This document shows, piece after piece, positions 6,935 to 15,766 of a DNA stretch of 19,871 nt. Location of the stretch: the NCBI GenBank assembly GCA_023229065.1, contig JALNZZ010000023.1, forward strand, positions 1 to 19,871, in the 5' to 3' direction. A program made the position numbers and the translations under genes. The notes under the pieces were generated by a model, which saw nothing but the letters and a program-made list of their open reading frames with translations, was not told where the DNA came from and made no database searches. This stretch comes from Porticoccaceae bacterium. Its GTDB lineage: Bacteria; Pseudomonadota; Gammaproteobacteria; Pseudomonadales; Porticoccaceae. The first letter of the stretch is position 1. Each line of letters starts with the position of its first letter.

Positions 6935-9900
6935 CTACCTTCCTATGCCGATGCCCCGGCTAAGGCGCTGTCCGCGTGCCATTTCCTCTTGCAGCTCGTG
7001 GGCGATGCTCTGGCCCTTGCGCAGATGCTCACCGATTCCGAGTTCCCGGCGGCGGTTACGCAAGATGGAATCAACCTGCGGGTCACGTTCGAGGCTCTTT
7101 GTCAGGCCGGTCATCTGGTTTTCGACCTTGCCGCGCGCCTCGTCGTGCTGCCAGCCGCGTAGCTGCTTGTGCTGCGCCCTCAAATCCTGCCAGCGTTCAA
7201 CGAACCGCTCGGCCCTGACATTCGGGTCTTGCAGGGCCGCGTTCTCACGCTTCATCCCCTCGATGACCTGGGCGACACGTTCCCGGCCGGAAAGCTCGGT
7301 CATGGCGCGCATCGTGTCCGGATCGTTTTGCAGCGTCGAGCGCATCAAATCTTTCATACCGTCCTGCACCTGGTCGAGCTGCTGGCCGGCCGCGCGCATT
7401 TCCTGCCGCTGCATGTCGAGCACCGGCAGGCCCTCGCGCCTGTGCTGGTCGATCGACTGATAGGCCCGCGCGTAGCGGTCAACGGCCGCCTCAAGCGGCG
7501 ACTGCCGCCGCACCCGATCGGCCAGCCGGTCTTGCGCCGGCCCCTCTGGCGCCAACGATGCCCGCAAGCTCGCTTCCCTTTCCGGCTGTCGCTGCATCCG
7601 CAATGCCTCGCCGCGATCCTGGGAAGGCCCAGGACGCGCATTGAGTTTGAGGCCGGCGAACATACCGCGCCGCTGCTTCTCGGCCTGTTGCGGCCGCTTC
7701 TGGTCGATCTGCGGGCCGCTCTCGCCGGCGCGGTCCTGCTGCGGACGCTCGGCCGCCGCGCCGCGCCCGAGTTTCAGGCCCTCGAACGGATTGCGGCGCG
7801 GCTGCTCGTTAACTTTTTGTTGACCACGCTCGTTAACGGATTGGTCACCACGATCTTTAACCGCTCGTTCACCATGATCGCGGCTGCGAGCGCCGGCGAG
7901 ATCCTCGCGAGGATCTGCACGAAGATCCTGCGTGAGATCTGCGCCAGCTTTTTGCGCGAGATCCTTACGCTTGTCTTTCTCGCCGCTGCTATGCAACTCT
8001 GTTCTGCTCGCGTAGCCGCTGCGAGCCCGGTCCCGGCCCTCACCCCCCTCAATGCCCAAAGAGGCCGGGACCGATTTTTCATCGAGCGATAGCTTTTCGG
8101 GTGTCTGCCGTTCCGACCGATCGGCGCTGACGCCATGCGGCGGCGCTGCATCAGGGCCGGCCTGCTGGCGAACATTATCCTCCGATTGATGCTCAAGCCT
8201 CGGCCGGCCCTGAGCCTCCCGTTCGGAAGGATGAAAAGCGTGCCCCTCTATAGCCGGCGAAGCAAGCGCGATCTCGCTGCGGACACCCAACGTTTCCGCG
8301 ATCCCGCGCCGCTCGGCAAAGTCGCGGGTATAGTCGAGCGTCGTTTCCTTCACGCCCGACCGGGACAGGCGGCGTTCTAGCTGGTCATAGGCCAACTCGC
8401 CGGCGTCCTGAACCTTCCATGTGTTGCGGTGCGTCTGCGTCCCATCCGGCAAGGTGACGGGGGTGGCACCCTCATGCTGTAGGCCGATCTTGTCCCCGAT
8501 CTCCGGCGCGGCCTCCTTCATGACCCGCTCAAGATCGACGCCCCATAGGGTGCGCTGCTGCCCTTGGTCAGTTTCCAGCGTCACGAAATAGCTGTCGGAC
8601 TTCTGCGGATCATGCTCGAACGGCGCGGCTCCATGCTCGACCAGCCGGCCGGCATTGGTGAACTCGTCCTGGGCGGCGTAGAGCTGCACGCTGTCACGAT
8701 GCCGGGTCATGGCGACATAGGTGAGATGCCGGTCCATCGTCCCCGACGCCAGCACATAGGAACGATCGACCGTCGCCCCCTGATTTTTGTGAATCGTCGT
8801 CGCATAACCGTGGTCGATCGCCTGATAGTCGCCCATCGGCACGGAAACGCTGTCGCCTCGGCCGTCCAAGGTAGCGATGATGCGGCCCGGTTCGACATGC
8901 TCGACGGTGCCAAGCATCCCGTTTTTCACGCCAAGGTCGCGGTTGTTCTCAAGGAACACGATGCGGTCGCCCGTCGCAAAGTCGCGCTTGCCGGCATTGG
9001 TCTGGAACGTCAGCGCCCGGCCCGGCCCCTCCCGGTCCTCGTCCACCCGCGCCAGCTCGCCCCGGTCCTGTAGCTCGGCCCGGATCGCGTCATTGATGGC
9101 GCGAACATCGGCCCGCCGATGCGCCATCGCAACTCGGGTACCGTCCGGACGCTGATCGCGATCGGCAAGGTAATCGCGCACGATCTCCCCCCGCGCGTCC
9201 GCGCCTGTCTCGGCAAAGCTGATATTGCCGCGATCCCGATAGGCCGCCAGCCCCTCGGCCGTCCGGTGCGTGGCGAAGTCAACGGAAGCCTCCCGCTGCC
9301 AGTCCACGCGCTGCCGGCGTATCTCCGAAAGCTCGGCATGGCCGATTTCCTCCGTGATCGCCCGGAACGGTGCGCCGGCCCCGATCGCCTGTAGCTGCTC
9401 GTGATCCCCGACAAGGACGATCTTCGCCCCGCGCGCCTCGGCCTCGTTGACGAACCGGGCGAGCTGGCGGCTCCCGACCATCCCGGCCTCGTCGATGACA
9501 AACACGTCGCCGCGGCCGAGCTGGCCGCGGTCGTTGTCCCAACCGCGGGACCATGACGCCAGCGTGCGGCTCTGGATGCCGGACGATTCCTCCAACCCCT
9601 CGGCCGCCTTGCCCGACAGGGCCGCGCCGTGGACCTGATAGCCCTCGGCCTCCCACGCCTCACGCGCGGCGGCGAGCATGGTGGACTTGCCAGCGCCGGC
9701 ATAACCGACAACCGCCGCGATTCGCTCCGGCCCGGTGATATGCTCGATCGCCCCGCGCTGCTCATCCGACAAGCCGGCAGACGCATCGCCGGCCCTGAGC
9801 TGAATGGCGGCATCCTGTGCCCCGATCGCCCGTTCGACATGCCGGCGATCGACGCCATGCGATTGCACTTCGTGCATCCGCTCGGCCGCCGCGACCATGC

Positions 9901-10897
9901 CGGATTCGATCTCGACCATTTCGCGGGTCGAATAGCGCGCAAGCCCGATCTCGCCCGTCGCCGGGTCGATCGTCTCCGACTGAAGCTCGACCAGCGCCGG
10001 CGATGCCATCACCGTCGCAAAGGCGTTCTGGAACTCCTGAGGATCGTCGTTGATGTAGCGATGCAGCGCCCGCGCCACGTCGCGCCGGTCGAACACACTC
10101 TTCTCGCCGGTGATGATCGTTAGAACCTGTTCCGGCTTCTCCCGGATCAGCTCGGCGTTGCGCTGCGCCGCTTCCTCGTCCAGCCGCGACCGCGACACGT
10201 CCAGGCCCTTACGCTGCATCTGCGTGGCATGGACGCCCATATGCTCGGTCGGCGCGATCTCAAGCCCGCGCTCCATATGCGAACGATGGTCGATGCGAAT
10301 ATCATGACCGGCCATCGCCAACCGCTCGTTGGCGATCCCCTCCCACCGCTGGCGGATATCGCGAAGCTGCATATCGGTTGTCGGTAGATCGTTCGCCAGC
10401 AGCCATTTATTCTCGCGCTCAAGATAGGTCTTTTCGCCTAAGCCGTTCTCCATCACCTGCCGCGTGGTCATAAGGATATGGGCATGGTGATTGCGAACGT
10501 CGCTCGCCTCGTGCGGCGCATGAATGGCGAAGTCCACGGCCGCGCCGTAACGGTCGGCCAGCTCCTGCGCCATCTCCCGCGCCGCCTCTAGCCGCTGCTC
10601 GGCCGAAAGCTCATGCGGCAAGGCAACCTCGAACTCGCGGGCAACGCGGGCGTCCTTCCGCTTCTCGGCAAACTCGGCGGCGTTCCACAAGTCCGACCGA
10701 TCCCGCGCCCAATCGGCGTTGACGCCTTCCGGCAAGACGATCTCGGCATGTTCAACGCCCTGCTTGGCCGTGTAGTCGTGCGTGATCCCGTCGCGCTCGT
10801 TGGTCAGCTTCTCCCCGGCACGATAAGCCATTGAGGCGACGGCGCTACGGCCCTTCGCCCGCGAAACTGGCTTCATGCTGAAATGGTAGATCGCCAA
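6935..10897 (-). CDS. traA: Ti-type MOBQ conjugative relaxase-helicase TraA
   Basis: A protein of about 1320 aa. Residues 1-200 are a MobA/MobL relaxase: catalytic Tyr25 (in SMAYRAGEK) and the metal-binding HHAH at 137-140. A RecD-like helicase follows with Walker A GYAGAGKST (398-406), Walker B VFVIDEAG (465-472), VGDHEQLQAIG and a TIHKNQGAT...YVAMTRHRD end motif. The last 450 residues are charged and low-complexity, with two GLKL repeats, the usual translocation-signal-bearing tail. It nicks oriT, stays bound to the 5' end and unwinds DNA during transfer. A TTG start at 10897 is chosen because it gives the family N-terminus AIYHFS and puts the tyrosine at 25 as in MobA of RSF1010/R1162; GAGG precedes it. 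The frame opens further to GTG 10954. Confidence 0.95.
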   Translation of the reverse strand: MAIYHFSMKPVSRAKGRSAVASMAYRAGEKLTNERDGITHDYTAKQGVEHAEIVLPEGVNADWARDRSDLWNAAEFAEKRKDARVAREFEVALPHELSAEQRLEAAREMAQELADRYGAAVDFAIHAPHEASDVRNHHAHILMTTRQVMENGLGEKTYLERENKWLLANDLPTTDMQLRDIRQRWEGIANERLAMAGHDIRIDHRSHMERGLEIAPTEHMGVHATQMQRKGLDVSRSRLDEEAAQRNAELIREKPEQVLTIITGEKSVFDRRDVARALHRYINDDPQEFQNAFATVMASPALVELQSETIDPATGEIGLARYSTREMVEIESGMVAAAERMHEVQSHGVDRRHVERAIGAQDAAIQLRAGDASAGLSDEQRGAIEHITGPERIAAVVGYAGAGKSTMLAAAREAWEAEGYQVHGAALSGKAAEGLEESSGIQSRTLASWSRGWDNDRGQLGRGDVFVIDEAGMVGSRQLARFVNEAEARGAKIVLVGDHEQLQAIGAGAPFRAITEEIGHAELSEIRRQRVDWQREASVDFATHRTAEGLAAYRDRGNISFAETGADARGEIVRDYLADRDQRPDGTRVAMAHRRADVRAINDAIRAELQDRGELARVDEDREGPGRALTFQTNAGKRDFATGDRIVFLENNRDLGVKNGMLGTVEHVEPGRIIATLDGRGDSVSVPMGDYQAIDHGYATTIHKNQGATVDRSYVLASGTMDRHLTYVAMTRHRDSVQLYAAQDEFTNAGRLVEHGAAPFEHDPQKSDSYFVTLETDQGQQRTLWGVDLERVMKEAAPEIGDKIGLQHEGATPVTLPDGTQTHRNTWKVQDAGELAYDQLERRLSRSGVKETTLDYTRDFAERRGIAETLGVRSEIALASPAIEGHAFHPSEREAQGRPRLEHQSEDNVRQQAGPDAAPPHGVSADRSERQTPEKLSLDEKSVPASLGIEGGEGRDRARSGYASRTELHSSGEKDKRKDLAQKAGADLTQDLRADPREDLAGARSRDHGERAVKDRGDQSVNERGQQKVNEQPRRNPFEGLKLGRGAAAERPQQDRAGESGPQIDQKRPQQAEKQRRGMFAGLKLNARPGPSQDRGEALRMQRQPEREASLRASLAPEGPAQDRLADRVRRQSPLEAAVDRYARAYQSIDQHRREGLPVLDMQRQEMRAAGQQLDQVQDGMKDLMRSTLQNDPDTMRAMTELSGRERVAQVIEGMKRENAALQDPNVRAERFVERWQDLRAQHKQLRGWQHDEARGKVENQMTGLTKSLERDPQVDSILRNRRRELGIGEHLRKGQSIAHELQEEMARGQRLSRGIGIGR

Positions 10898-10955
10898 CCC
10901 GTTGCCTCGATCCCGTTTCCGCCTTTCCCGCCACCCTCCAAGCTGGCGGAGCACT

Positions 10956-10985
10956 GAGTTACGTAGTAACTCGTAAGTGCGCCCT
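10956..10985. other. oriT: Origin of transfer (oriT), IncQ/Ti-like nic region
   Basis: A perfect inverted repeat, GAGTTAC (10956-10962) and GTAACTC (10966-10972), is followed directly by GTAAGTGCGCCCT (10973-10985). That 13-mer matches the conserved nic core of RSF1010/pSC101-type origins, where cleavage is between G and C (here 10981/10982 by analogy). It lies between the divergent relaxase and traD-like genes, the expected place for a MOBQ oriT. Confidence 0.88.
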
Positions 10986-11168
10986 TCTCAACTCATTCGC
11001 TACGCTTTTTCGTCGCTCGGTGTGGCGCTTGCGGCAAGGTCGATGCGATGAACTGAGGCCCGGATTGTGCTGCAAAGCCGCCGAAAACTCAAGCGCAACG
11101 GGCAAATGCTGGAAAAGATGGCCGGGAATGATAGTCTAGGCGAACAACCGGAAAAGGAGATTTGAGGA

Positions 11169-11471
11169 ATGGCGCGCAAAACGATCGAACAACGCTTGGC
11201 CGAACTGGATGCGCAGCGCGCCACGCTCAAGGCCCGGCTCTCGAAACAGGAACGCGCTAACGATACGCGCCGCAAGGTGCTGCTCGGTGCGCTCGTCCTG
11301 CATCGGCTCGAAAACGGCAAGGATGAGGAATTTTCCCGGCGCTTGGGCGAATGGCTCAAGCGTGAGCTGCCCGACTTCCTGACGCGCCCCGGTGACAAGG
11401 AACTGTTTGCCGATCTGCTCAAGCCTGCCGCCGAGCCGGGCGGGACCGACAAGGGGGTGTCCGATGCCTGA
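11169..11471 (+). CDS. TraD-like mobilisation accessory protein
   Basis: A 100-aa highly charged helical protein (MARKTIEQRLAELDAQRATL, then KQERANDTRRKVLLGALVLH) resembling the small TraD/MobC-type proteins encoded beside Ti-type oriT sites. It probably helps the relaxase melt or hold oriT. GAGG lies just before the ATG. It is the first gene of the plus-strand mobilisation operon and overlaps the next gene by 8 nt. Confidence 0.7.
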   Translation: MARKTIEQRLAELDAQRATLKARLSKQERANDTRRKVLLGALVLHRLENGKDEEFSRRLGEWLKRELPDFLTRPGDKELFADLLKPAAEPGGTDKGVSDA

Positions 11472-12165
11472 CGCCATGCAGCTCTATCGCGAATTCCTCG
11501 CCGGCAAGCCGGGAACCTGCATCTTTACTGGCGTGGAGGGTTGCCACGCCTTCGTCACAGAGGATGAGATTGAGGCGACATACGGCTCCCGCCATGACGG
11601 GCATCATTTCGTCTGGCTCGATAGAAAGCCTGGCGAGGTCGGCCCCGAAGGGATCGGCTTTGTCAGTGACGACTATATTGACGTGCTGCTCGCCCGGCAT
11701 CGCATCGCCTTCACCTACAGCGACATGGGCGGCCCGCTTGGCGAAACCCATGAAGGCGTCAAGGCGGCTTTCCTGCTTGGGGCCGCCCGCATGAGCCGCG
11801 TTCTCGCCCTACCCGTCGATGCCGAAAAGCGCGTTCCGGCCGACGCCATCGACACCCTGCCGCTCGGTCGGCGTATCCGGATCGAAAGGCTCGCCCTGCC
11901 CTCCCCAATCCCCCTGGCCCGGATTGTCGAAAAGATGATCCCGCTCGGAGCCACCATCGAGGACGGCGAGGCGCGCGGCCGCCTCGTTGTCCTCTCAAGG
12001 ATCGCGGCCGGCGCGGACCTGGCCGATATCGAGGATGAGGCGGAACGCTTTGCTGCCTGGGTTGCCGATCGTGTCGCACGCGAGGAAGCCACCGACGAAA
12101 TAACCCGCCAGATGCTCGAACAGCTCACGTCCGACCGGCCGCAGGGCAAGGGCAAGCTCCAATGA
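11464..12165 (+). CDS. Unknown protein of the transfer operon
   Basis: A 233-aa soluble protein (MPDAMQLYREFLAGKPGTCI...RPQGKGKLQ) with no family I recognise and no membrane segment. An N-terminal half rich in aromatic and acidic residues (GSRHDGHHFVWLDRKPGEVG) precedes a helical, acidic C-terminus. ATG 11464 has an AAGGGGG Shine-Dalgarno and overlaps the upstream gene by 8 nt; its own stop overlaps the traG start (ATGA at 12162). Such tight packing between traD-like and traG implies a role in transfer or relaxosome-coupling-protein interplay. Confidence 0.75.
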   Translation: MPDAMQLYREFLAGKPGTCIFTGVEGCHAFVTEDEIEATYGSRHDGHHFVWLDRKPGEVGPEGIGFVSDDYIDVLLARHRIAFTYSDMGGPLGETHEGVKAAFLLGAARMSRVLALPVDAEKRVPADAIDTLPLGRRIRIERLALPSPIPLARIVEKMIPLGATIEDGEARGRLVVLSRIAAGADLADIEDEAERFAAWVADRVAREEATDEITRQMLEQLTSDRPQGKGKLQ

Positions 12166-13826
12166 ACCAGGCAACGCTTGCATGGACCGCTTTCAAGAAC
12201 ATGCTGCGCGCGGCCGCCCACGATCCGCTATGGGCGTTCCTCTCTCTGCTCGCCGCACCCTTTCGCATCTGGCAAACGCTGCTCCGCGTCCTGTTCATCC
12301 TCATCGTCGCGCTTTTCGTCGTCGGCTTCGGCGGCCGGTTCGCCCTCCAGCAAGCCGGCTACGGCCCCGGCACGATCCCGTTCATCGCGCTCGATCTCGT
12401 CACGCTGCTGGTGCTGGCCGCGCTCACCTTCCGGCTCGTCACCAATCCGCTGATTATCCATTTCGGGGATATGGACGGCGAAACCCACGGCTCGGCCCGC
12501 TTCGCCACGACCAAGGAAACCGCCGCCCTCGCCCGCGCCCATTCCGGCCTGCTGATCGGCCGCGATCCGAAATCCGCGAAGCTGCTGCGCTATGACGGCC
12601 CCGCCCATCTGCTGACGATGGCACCGACGCGCACCGGCAAGGGGGTGGGAACCATCATCCCGAACCTGCTCACCGCCGACCGCTCCGTGATCTGCATCGA
12701 CCCCAAGGGCGAAAATGCCAGGATCGCCGGCCGCGCCCGTGAAAAATTCGGGCCGGTCCACGTCCTCGACCCCTTCGGCGTCACCGCAAAACCCTCGGCG
12801 GCCTTCAATCCCCTCGACCAGCTCGACCCGGCCGGCCTCGATGTCGCGGAAGATGCCAGCACCTTGGCCGACGCCCTCGTGTTCGATGAACCGGGCATGG
12901 CCGGCGAGGCGCATTGGAACGAGGAAGCCAAGGCGCTCATTGCCGGCCTGATCCTCCATATCGCCGCCCAGGAGCCGCGTGAGCGCCGAAGCCTTGCCAC
13001 CCTGCGCGAATATCTCACCCTTGCCCCGGAAGCCTTCGCCGCGCTCCTGAAGGACATGCAGGCATCCCCTGAAGCGGCCGGCCTGGTCGCTCGCGCCGCG
13101 AACCGCCACCTCGGCAAATCCGACCGGGAGGCGGCCGGCGTGCTGTCGGCCGCGCAACGCCATACCCATTTCCTCGATAGCCCCCGCATGACTGCCGTGC
13201 TCGGCCGATCTGATTTCGGCTTTGCCGATCTCAAGCGCCGCAACGCCTCGGTGTTCCTCGTCCTGCCGCCCGATCGCCTTTCGACCTATTCGCGCTGGCT
13301 GCGCCTGCTCGTCGCGCAAAGCCTCACCGACATGGCCCGCGATCCCGCCAAGCCCGCCGTGCCGGTCCTCTACCTGCTCGATGAGTTCGCCGCCCTCGGC
13401 CATCTGGCCCCCGTCGAGCGCGCCATGGGCCTCATGGCCGGCTATGGCGTCCAGCTCTGGCCCATCCTGCAGGACGTTCACCAGCTCCGCGCCACCTACG
13501 GGCAGCGCGCCGGCACATTCCTGTCGAATGCCGGCGTCCTGCAGGTGTTCGGGGTCAACGATCACGACAGCGCCCGGCTCGTCTCCGATCTGTTGGGCCA
13601 AGAAACCGTGGTGTTCCAGACCATGAGCCGCGCCCTCGATTCCGAAAAGTCGGGGATCTCCTACGGCGAGCAACACACCGCCCGTCCGCTGCTGACCCCC
13701 GATGAGGTCCGCAACCTGCCACAGAATGTCGAATTGCTGTTCCTGGCCGGGCAACGGCCGATCGTCGCCGGCAAGCTCGCCTATTACGCCGATGCAGAGT
13801 TCCGGGGGCTGTATGACGCTCCCTGA
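12162..13826 (+). CDS. traG: VirD4/TraG-type type IV coupling protein
   Basis: A 554-aa protein with two N-terminal membrane helices (about 40-58 and 73-95), then the AAA-like motor: Walker A APTRTGKGVG (about 154-163), IDPKGEN, and Walker B LYLLDEFAALG (about 402-412). GVNDHDSARLVSDLLG near the end is typical of the family. It hexamerises at the inner membrane and hands the relaxase-DNA complex to a type IV secretion channel. No virB or trb genes exist on this plasmid, so it must dock with a channel supplied by another element. It is slightly shorter than TraG of Ti plasmids (about 640 aa). Confidence 0.95.
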   Translation: MNQATLAWTAFKNMLRAAAHDPLWAFLSLLAAPFRIWQTLLRVLFILIVALFVVGFGGRFALQQAGYGPGTIPFIALDLVTLLVLAALTFRLVTNPLIIHFGDMDGETHGSARFATTKETAALARAHSGLLIGRDPKSAKLLRYDGPAHLLTMAPTRTGKGVGTIIPNLLTADRSVICIDPKGENARIAGRAREKFGPVHVLDPFGVTAKPSAAFNPLDQLDPAGLDVAEDASTLADALVFDEPGMAGEAHWNEEAKALIAGLILHIAAQEPRERRSLATLREYLTLAPEAFAALLKDMQASPEAAGLVARAANRHLGKSDREAAGVLSAAQRHTHFLDSPRMTAVLGRSDFGFADLKRRNASVFLVLPPDRLSTYSRWLRLLVAQSLTDMARDPAKPAVPVLYLLDEFAALGHLAPVERAMGLMAGYGVQLWPILQDVHQLRATYGQRAGTFLSNAGVLQVFGVNDHDSARLVSDLLGQETVVFQTMSRALDSEKSGISYGEQHTARPLLTPDEVRNLPQNVELLFLAGQRPIVAGKLAYYADAEFRGLYDAP

Positions 13827-14727
13827 ACGCCTCACCCATCTGCCCGACAGGAAGCGCCGCGAGCTGGAGCGCGCGGCGCAAATCCTGTTCGGTGAATTTG
13901 ACGAATCCCTGAAAACCAAGCTCTCCGAAAAGGGCAGGCGCGGCCGCATCCTCAAGCTGATCCTGTTCGGTTCCTATGCGCGCGGCGATTGGGTCGAGGA
14001 TCGCAAGAGCGGCTATCGCTCCGACTATGATTTGCTCGTCGTCGTCAACTACGGCGGCTTTGCCGAACAATATGAGGCATGGGAAAAGGCGGCCGAACGG
14101 TTCCTGCAAGAACTGACCATCACGCGCCAGCTCTCCACGCCGGTCAACTTCATCGTTCACACCCTCACGGATTTCAACGACCAGCTCACCCACGGCCGCC
14201 CCTTCTTCGTGGACATAGCCCGCGACGGAATCGTGCTCTATGAGCTTCCGGGCTATCCCCTCGCCTCCCCCAAAACCCTCGCGCCGGAGGAAGCTCGCGC
14301 CGAAGCGCAACGGCATTTCGGCCATTGGTTTCCGAACGCCGCCCGCCGCTTCGAGCTGGCGCAGGAAGCCATGAGACGGGGCTACGAGAAGGAAGCCGCT
14401 TTCGATCTGCATCAGACCGTCGAACGCCTCTATCATTGCGTCCTGACCGTCCTGACGCTCTACAGCCCCAAATCGCACCGCCTGTCCGTCCTGCGTTCCC
14501 ATGCCGAGCGGATCGCCCCGCAGCTCATCGCCGTGTGGCCGCGCGATACCCGTTTCGCCAAGCGATGCTTTACCCGCCTCGATCGCGCCTATGTCGGCGC
14601 GCGCTATTCCCCGGCCTACGAAATCACCGGCGAGGAACTGGCGTGGCTGGTCGATCGTGTGACGGCGCTGCAAGAGGCCGTCGCCGCGATCTGCGCCGAA
14701 CGGCTCGCCGGTCCCGCAGGGGCATGA
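13813..14727 (+). CDS. Nucleotidyltransferase-HEPN fusion protein
   Basis: A 304-aa protein. Residues about 45-115 are a MNT-type nucleotidyltransferase with LILFGSYARGDW and SDYDLLVVV, the GS and DxD metal-binding motifs. The expected third acidic strand reads VNFIVHTL and lacks an acidic residue. Residues about 180-295 are an alpha-helical HEPN domain (FDLHQTVERLYHCVLTVL, RAYVGARYSPAYEIT). Standalone MNT and HEPN pairs act as antitoxin and RNase toxin; here both are in one chain. A canonical RxxxxH RNase motif is not clear. It starts inside traG (14-nt overlap) and is the last gene of the transfer operon. Role unknown; nucleotide transfer to RNA or protein, or defence, is possible. Confidence 0.85.
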   Translation: MTLPERLTHLPDRKRRELERAAQILFGEFDESLKTKLSEKGRRGRILKLILFGSYARGDWVEDRKSGYRSDYDLLVVVNYGGFAEQYEAWEKAAERFLQELTITRQLSTPVNFIVHTLTDFNDQLTHGRPFFVDIARDGIVLYELPGYPLASPKTLAPEEARAEAQRHFGHWFPNAARRFELAQEAMRRGYEKEAAFDLHQTVERLYHCVLTVLTLYSPKSHRLSVLRSHAERIAPQLIAVWPRDTRFAKRCFTRLDRAYVGARYSPAYEITGEELAWLVDRVTALQEAVAAICAERLAGPAGA

Positions 14728-14733
14728 GAAACG

Positions 14734-14760
14734 GTCCCGGCGCTATCGCACCGGGGCTTT
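14734..14760 (+). terminator. Probable terminator of the transfer operon
   Basis: A GTCCCGG...CCGGGGC stem (14734-14740 and 14751-14757, one G-T pair) with a 10-nt loop and a short T run follows the NTase-HEPN stop. It sits between two convergent genes. Confidence 0.5.
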
Positions 14761-14780
14761 GTCACTGACGGCCCTCCGGC

Positions 14781-15194
14781 TCACTTCGGCGCTAAATGGG
14801 GAGCGCGTTCGCCTACGGGCCGGATCGTCATCGCCTCGGCCAAGGCTTGCAACCATGCCGCCGACACGACAGGCTTAGGGCAAACAGGACGCATTTGGTA
14901 AAGCACCGGGATCAGCTCCGGCGTGCCCGTCGCGAAGACGAACGGAATATACAGCCTGTCCAGCTCCTCCGCGATCCGGATGGACGTATCACCGGCAAGA
15001 AGGTTGAAGTCGAGGGACGCAACATCGGGAAGCTGGTCGGGCGTGTTGAGTATGTTCAAGGCTTCTCGCACGCTCGGCACTGGCCCCAGGACGATCGCCC
15101 CAGCCGTTTCCAGATGCCACGCGAGATCGTCAGCGATGAACCATTCGTCCTCGACGACCAGAACCCGGAATCCGGTGAGAATCGTTGCCGTCAT
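14781..15194 (-). CDS. Single-domain response regulator
   Basis: A 137-aa protein that is essentially one receiver domain: acidic pair E15/D16, phospho-acceptor Asp62 (SLDFNL), Thr89 (FATGTP) and Lys107 (CPKPV). No output domain follows. No histidine kinase is encoded here, so it must be phosphorylated by a host kinase. Its neighbours include a diguanylate cyclase, suggesting a signalling module. The start ATG at 15194 abuts a run of Gs (AGGGGGG), unusually close for a Shine-Dalgarno. Confidence 0.9.
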   Translation of the reverse strand: MTATILTGFRVLVVEDEWFIADDLAWHLETAGAIVLGPVPSVREALNILNTPDQLPDVASLDFNLLAGDTSIRIAEELDRLYIPFVFATGTPELIPVLYQMRPVCPKPVVSAAWLQALAEAMTIRPVGERAPHLAPK

Positions 15195-15336
15195 CCCCCC
15201 TGTGACCTTCCTCCACTGTAGCGCTTGCCCTGGATCAACTCGCCAATGCCGCCCAAAGGTAGCATCCGGCGCGCTGCTTTTGAGAAACCCAGATCGGCCG
15301 GGCCGCTACGGGAGCAGGCAACGCAATCTAATCTAA

Positions 15337-15356
15337 CGAGGTTTCCACGCCTCGGC
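15337..15356. repeat. 20-bp shared upstream element, copy 1
   Basis: This 20-bp sequence is identical to 16928-16947 except at one position. It contains a short hairpin (CGAGG with CCTCG). It lies about 140 bp upstream of the response regulator start; the other copy lies about 165 bp upstream of the diguanylate cyclase start, in the same orientation. Confidence 0.55.
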
Positions 15357-15403
15357 GGCAATTCACGCCAACATGCAAGTAACGCCCTGACGCGGCTTTT
15401 GTT

Positions 15404-15766
15404 TCAATGGAATGCTGTTTTTTTCGGCCGGGGCAGCTCGCGCACCGCAACGTCAACGATCTTCCTCAGCTTTCGCCAATAGGGGAGATCGCGCTCGGCC
15501 ACGCGCTCCTGAATCGCGGTCAGCATCCAGCCGGCCGCCGCGACGTCGCCGGCGTCCTTGTAGGCACTGAACCGCTCTAAACAGGCGACGATGCGCGGCC
15601 GCGCCGAGCCTTCGTCGTCAAGGCCGATCGTCGCCGCCAGCCGGCGCGCATCCTGATAGGCGTTTGCGATCCGCTGCTTGTCGTCGGGGCCGCTCGTGGC
15701 GATCACCTTGACCGTGTAAAGCAGCGTGTCCAGCAGATCGGCCGTTTCATCGTGCGGCCCCTTCAT
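15404..15766 (-). CDS. Unknown helical protein coupled to the diguanylate cyclase
   Basis: A 120-aa soluble, mostly helical protein (MKGPHDETADLLDTLLYTVK...LPRPKKTAFH) without a recognised family. Its ATG overlaps the cyclase stop as ATGA (15763-15766), so the two are translationally coupled and probably work together. It may be a regulator or partner of the cyclase; this rests on position only. Confidence 0.75.
   Translation of the reverse strand: MKGPHDETADLLDTLLYTVKVIATSGPDDKQRIANAYQDARRLAATIGLDDEGSARPRIVACLERFSAYKDAGDVAAAGWMLTAIQERVAERDLPYWRKLRKIVDVAVRELPRPKKTAFH

Noticed and set aside
7169..8092. 307-codon plus-strand frame opposite the relaxase tail
   Set aside because: Shadow of the low-complexity C-terminal region of the relaxase gene.
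7780..8100. Repeated short motifs in the relaxase gene as a possible CRISPR or iteron array
   Set aside because: They encode degenerate charged residues of the relaxase tail; unit lengths and spacing are irregular.
12228..13955. 575-codon minus-strand frame opposite traG
   Set aside because: It is antisense to an unmistakable coupling protein, has no domain features, and long antisense frames are common in GC-rich genes.
15320..15346. EcfG-type stress promoter (GGAA...CGTT) upstream of the response regulator
   Set aside because: The spacing is one to two bases too long and the second copy of the element lacks the CGTT part.
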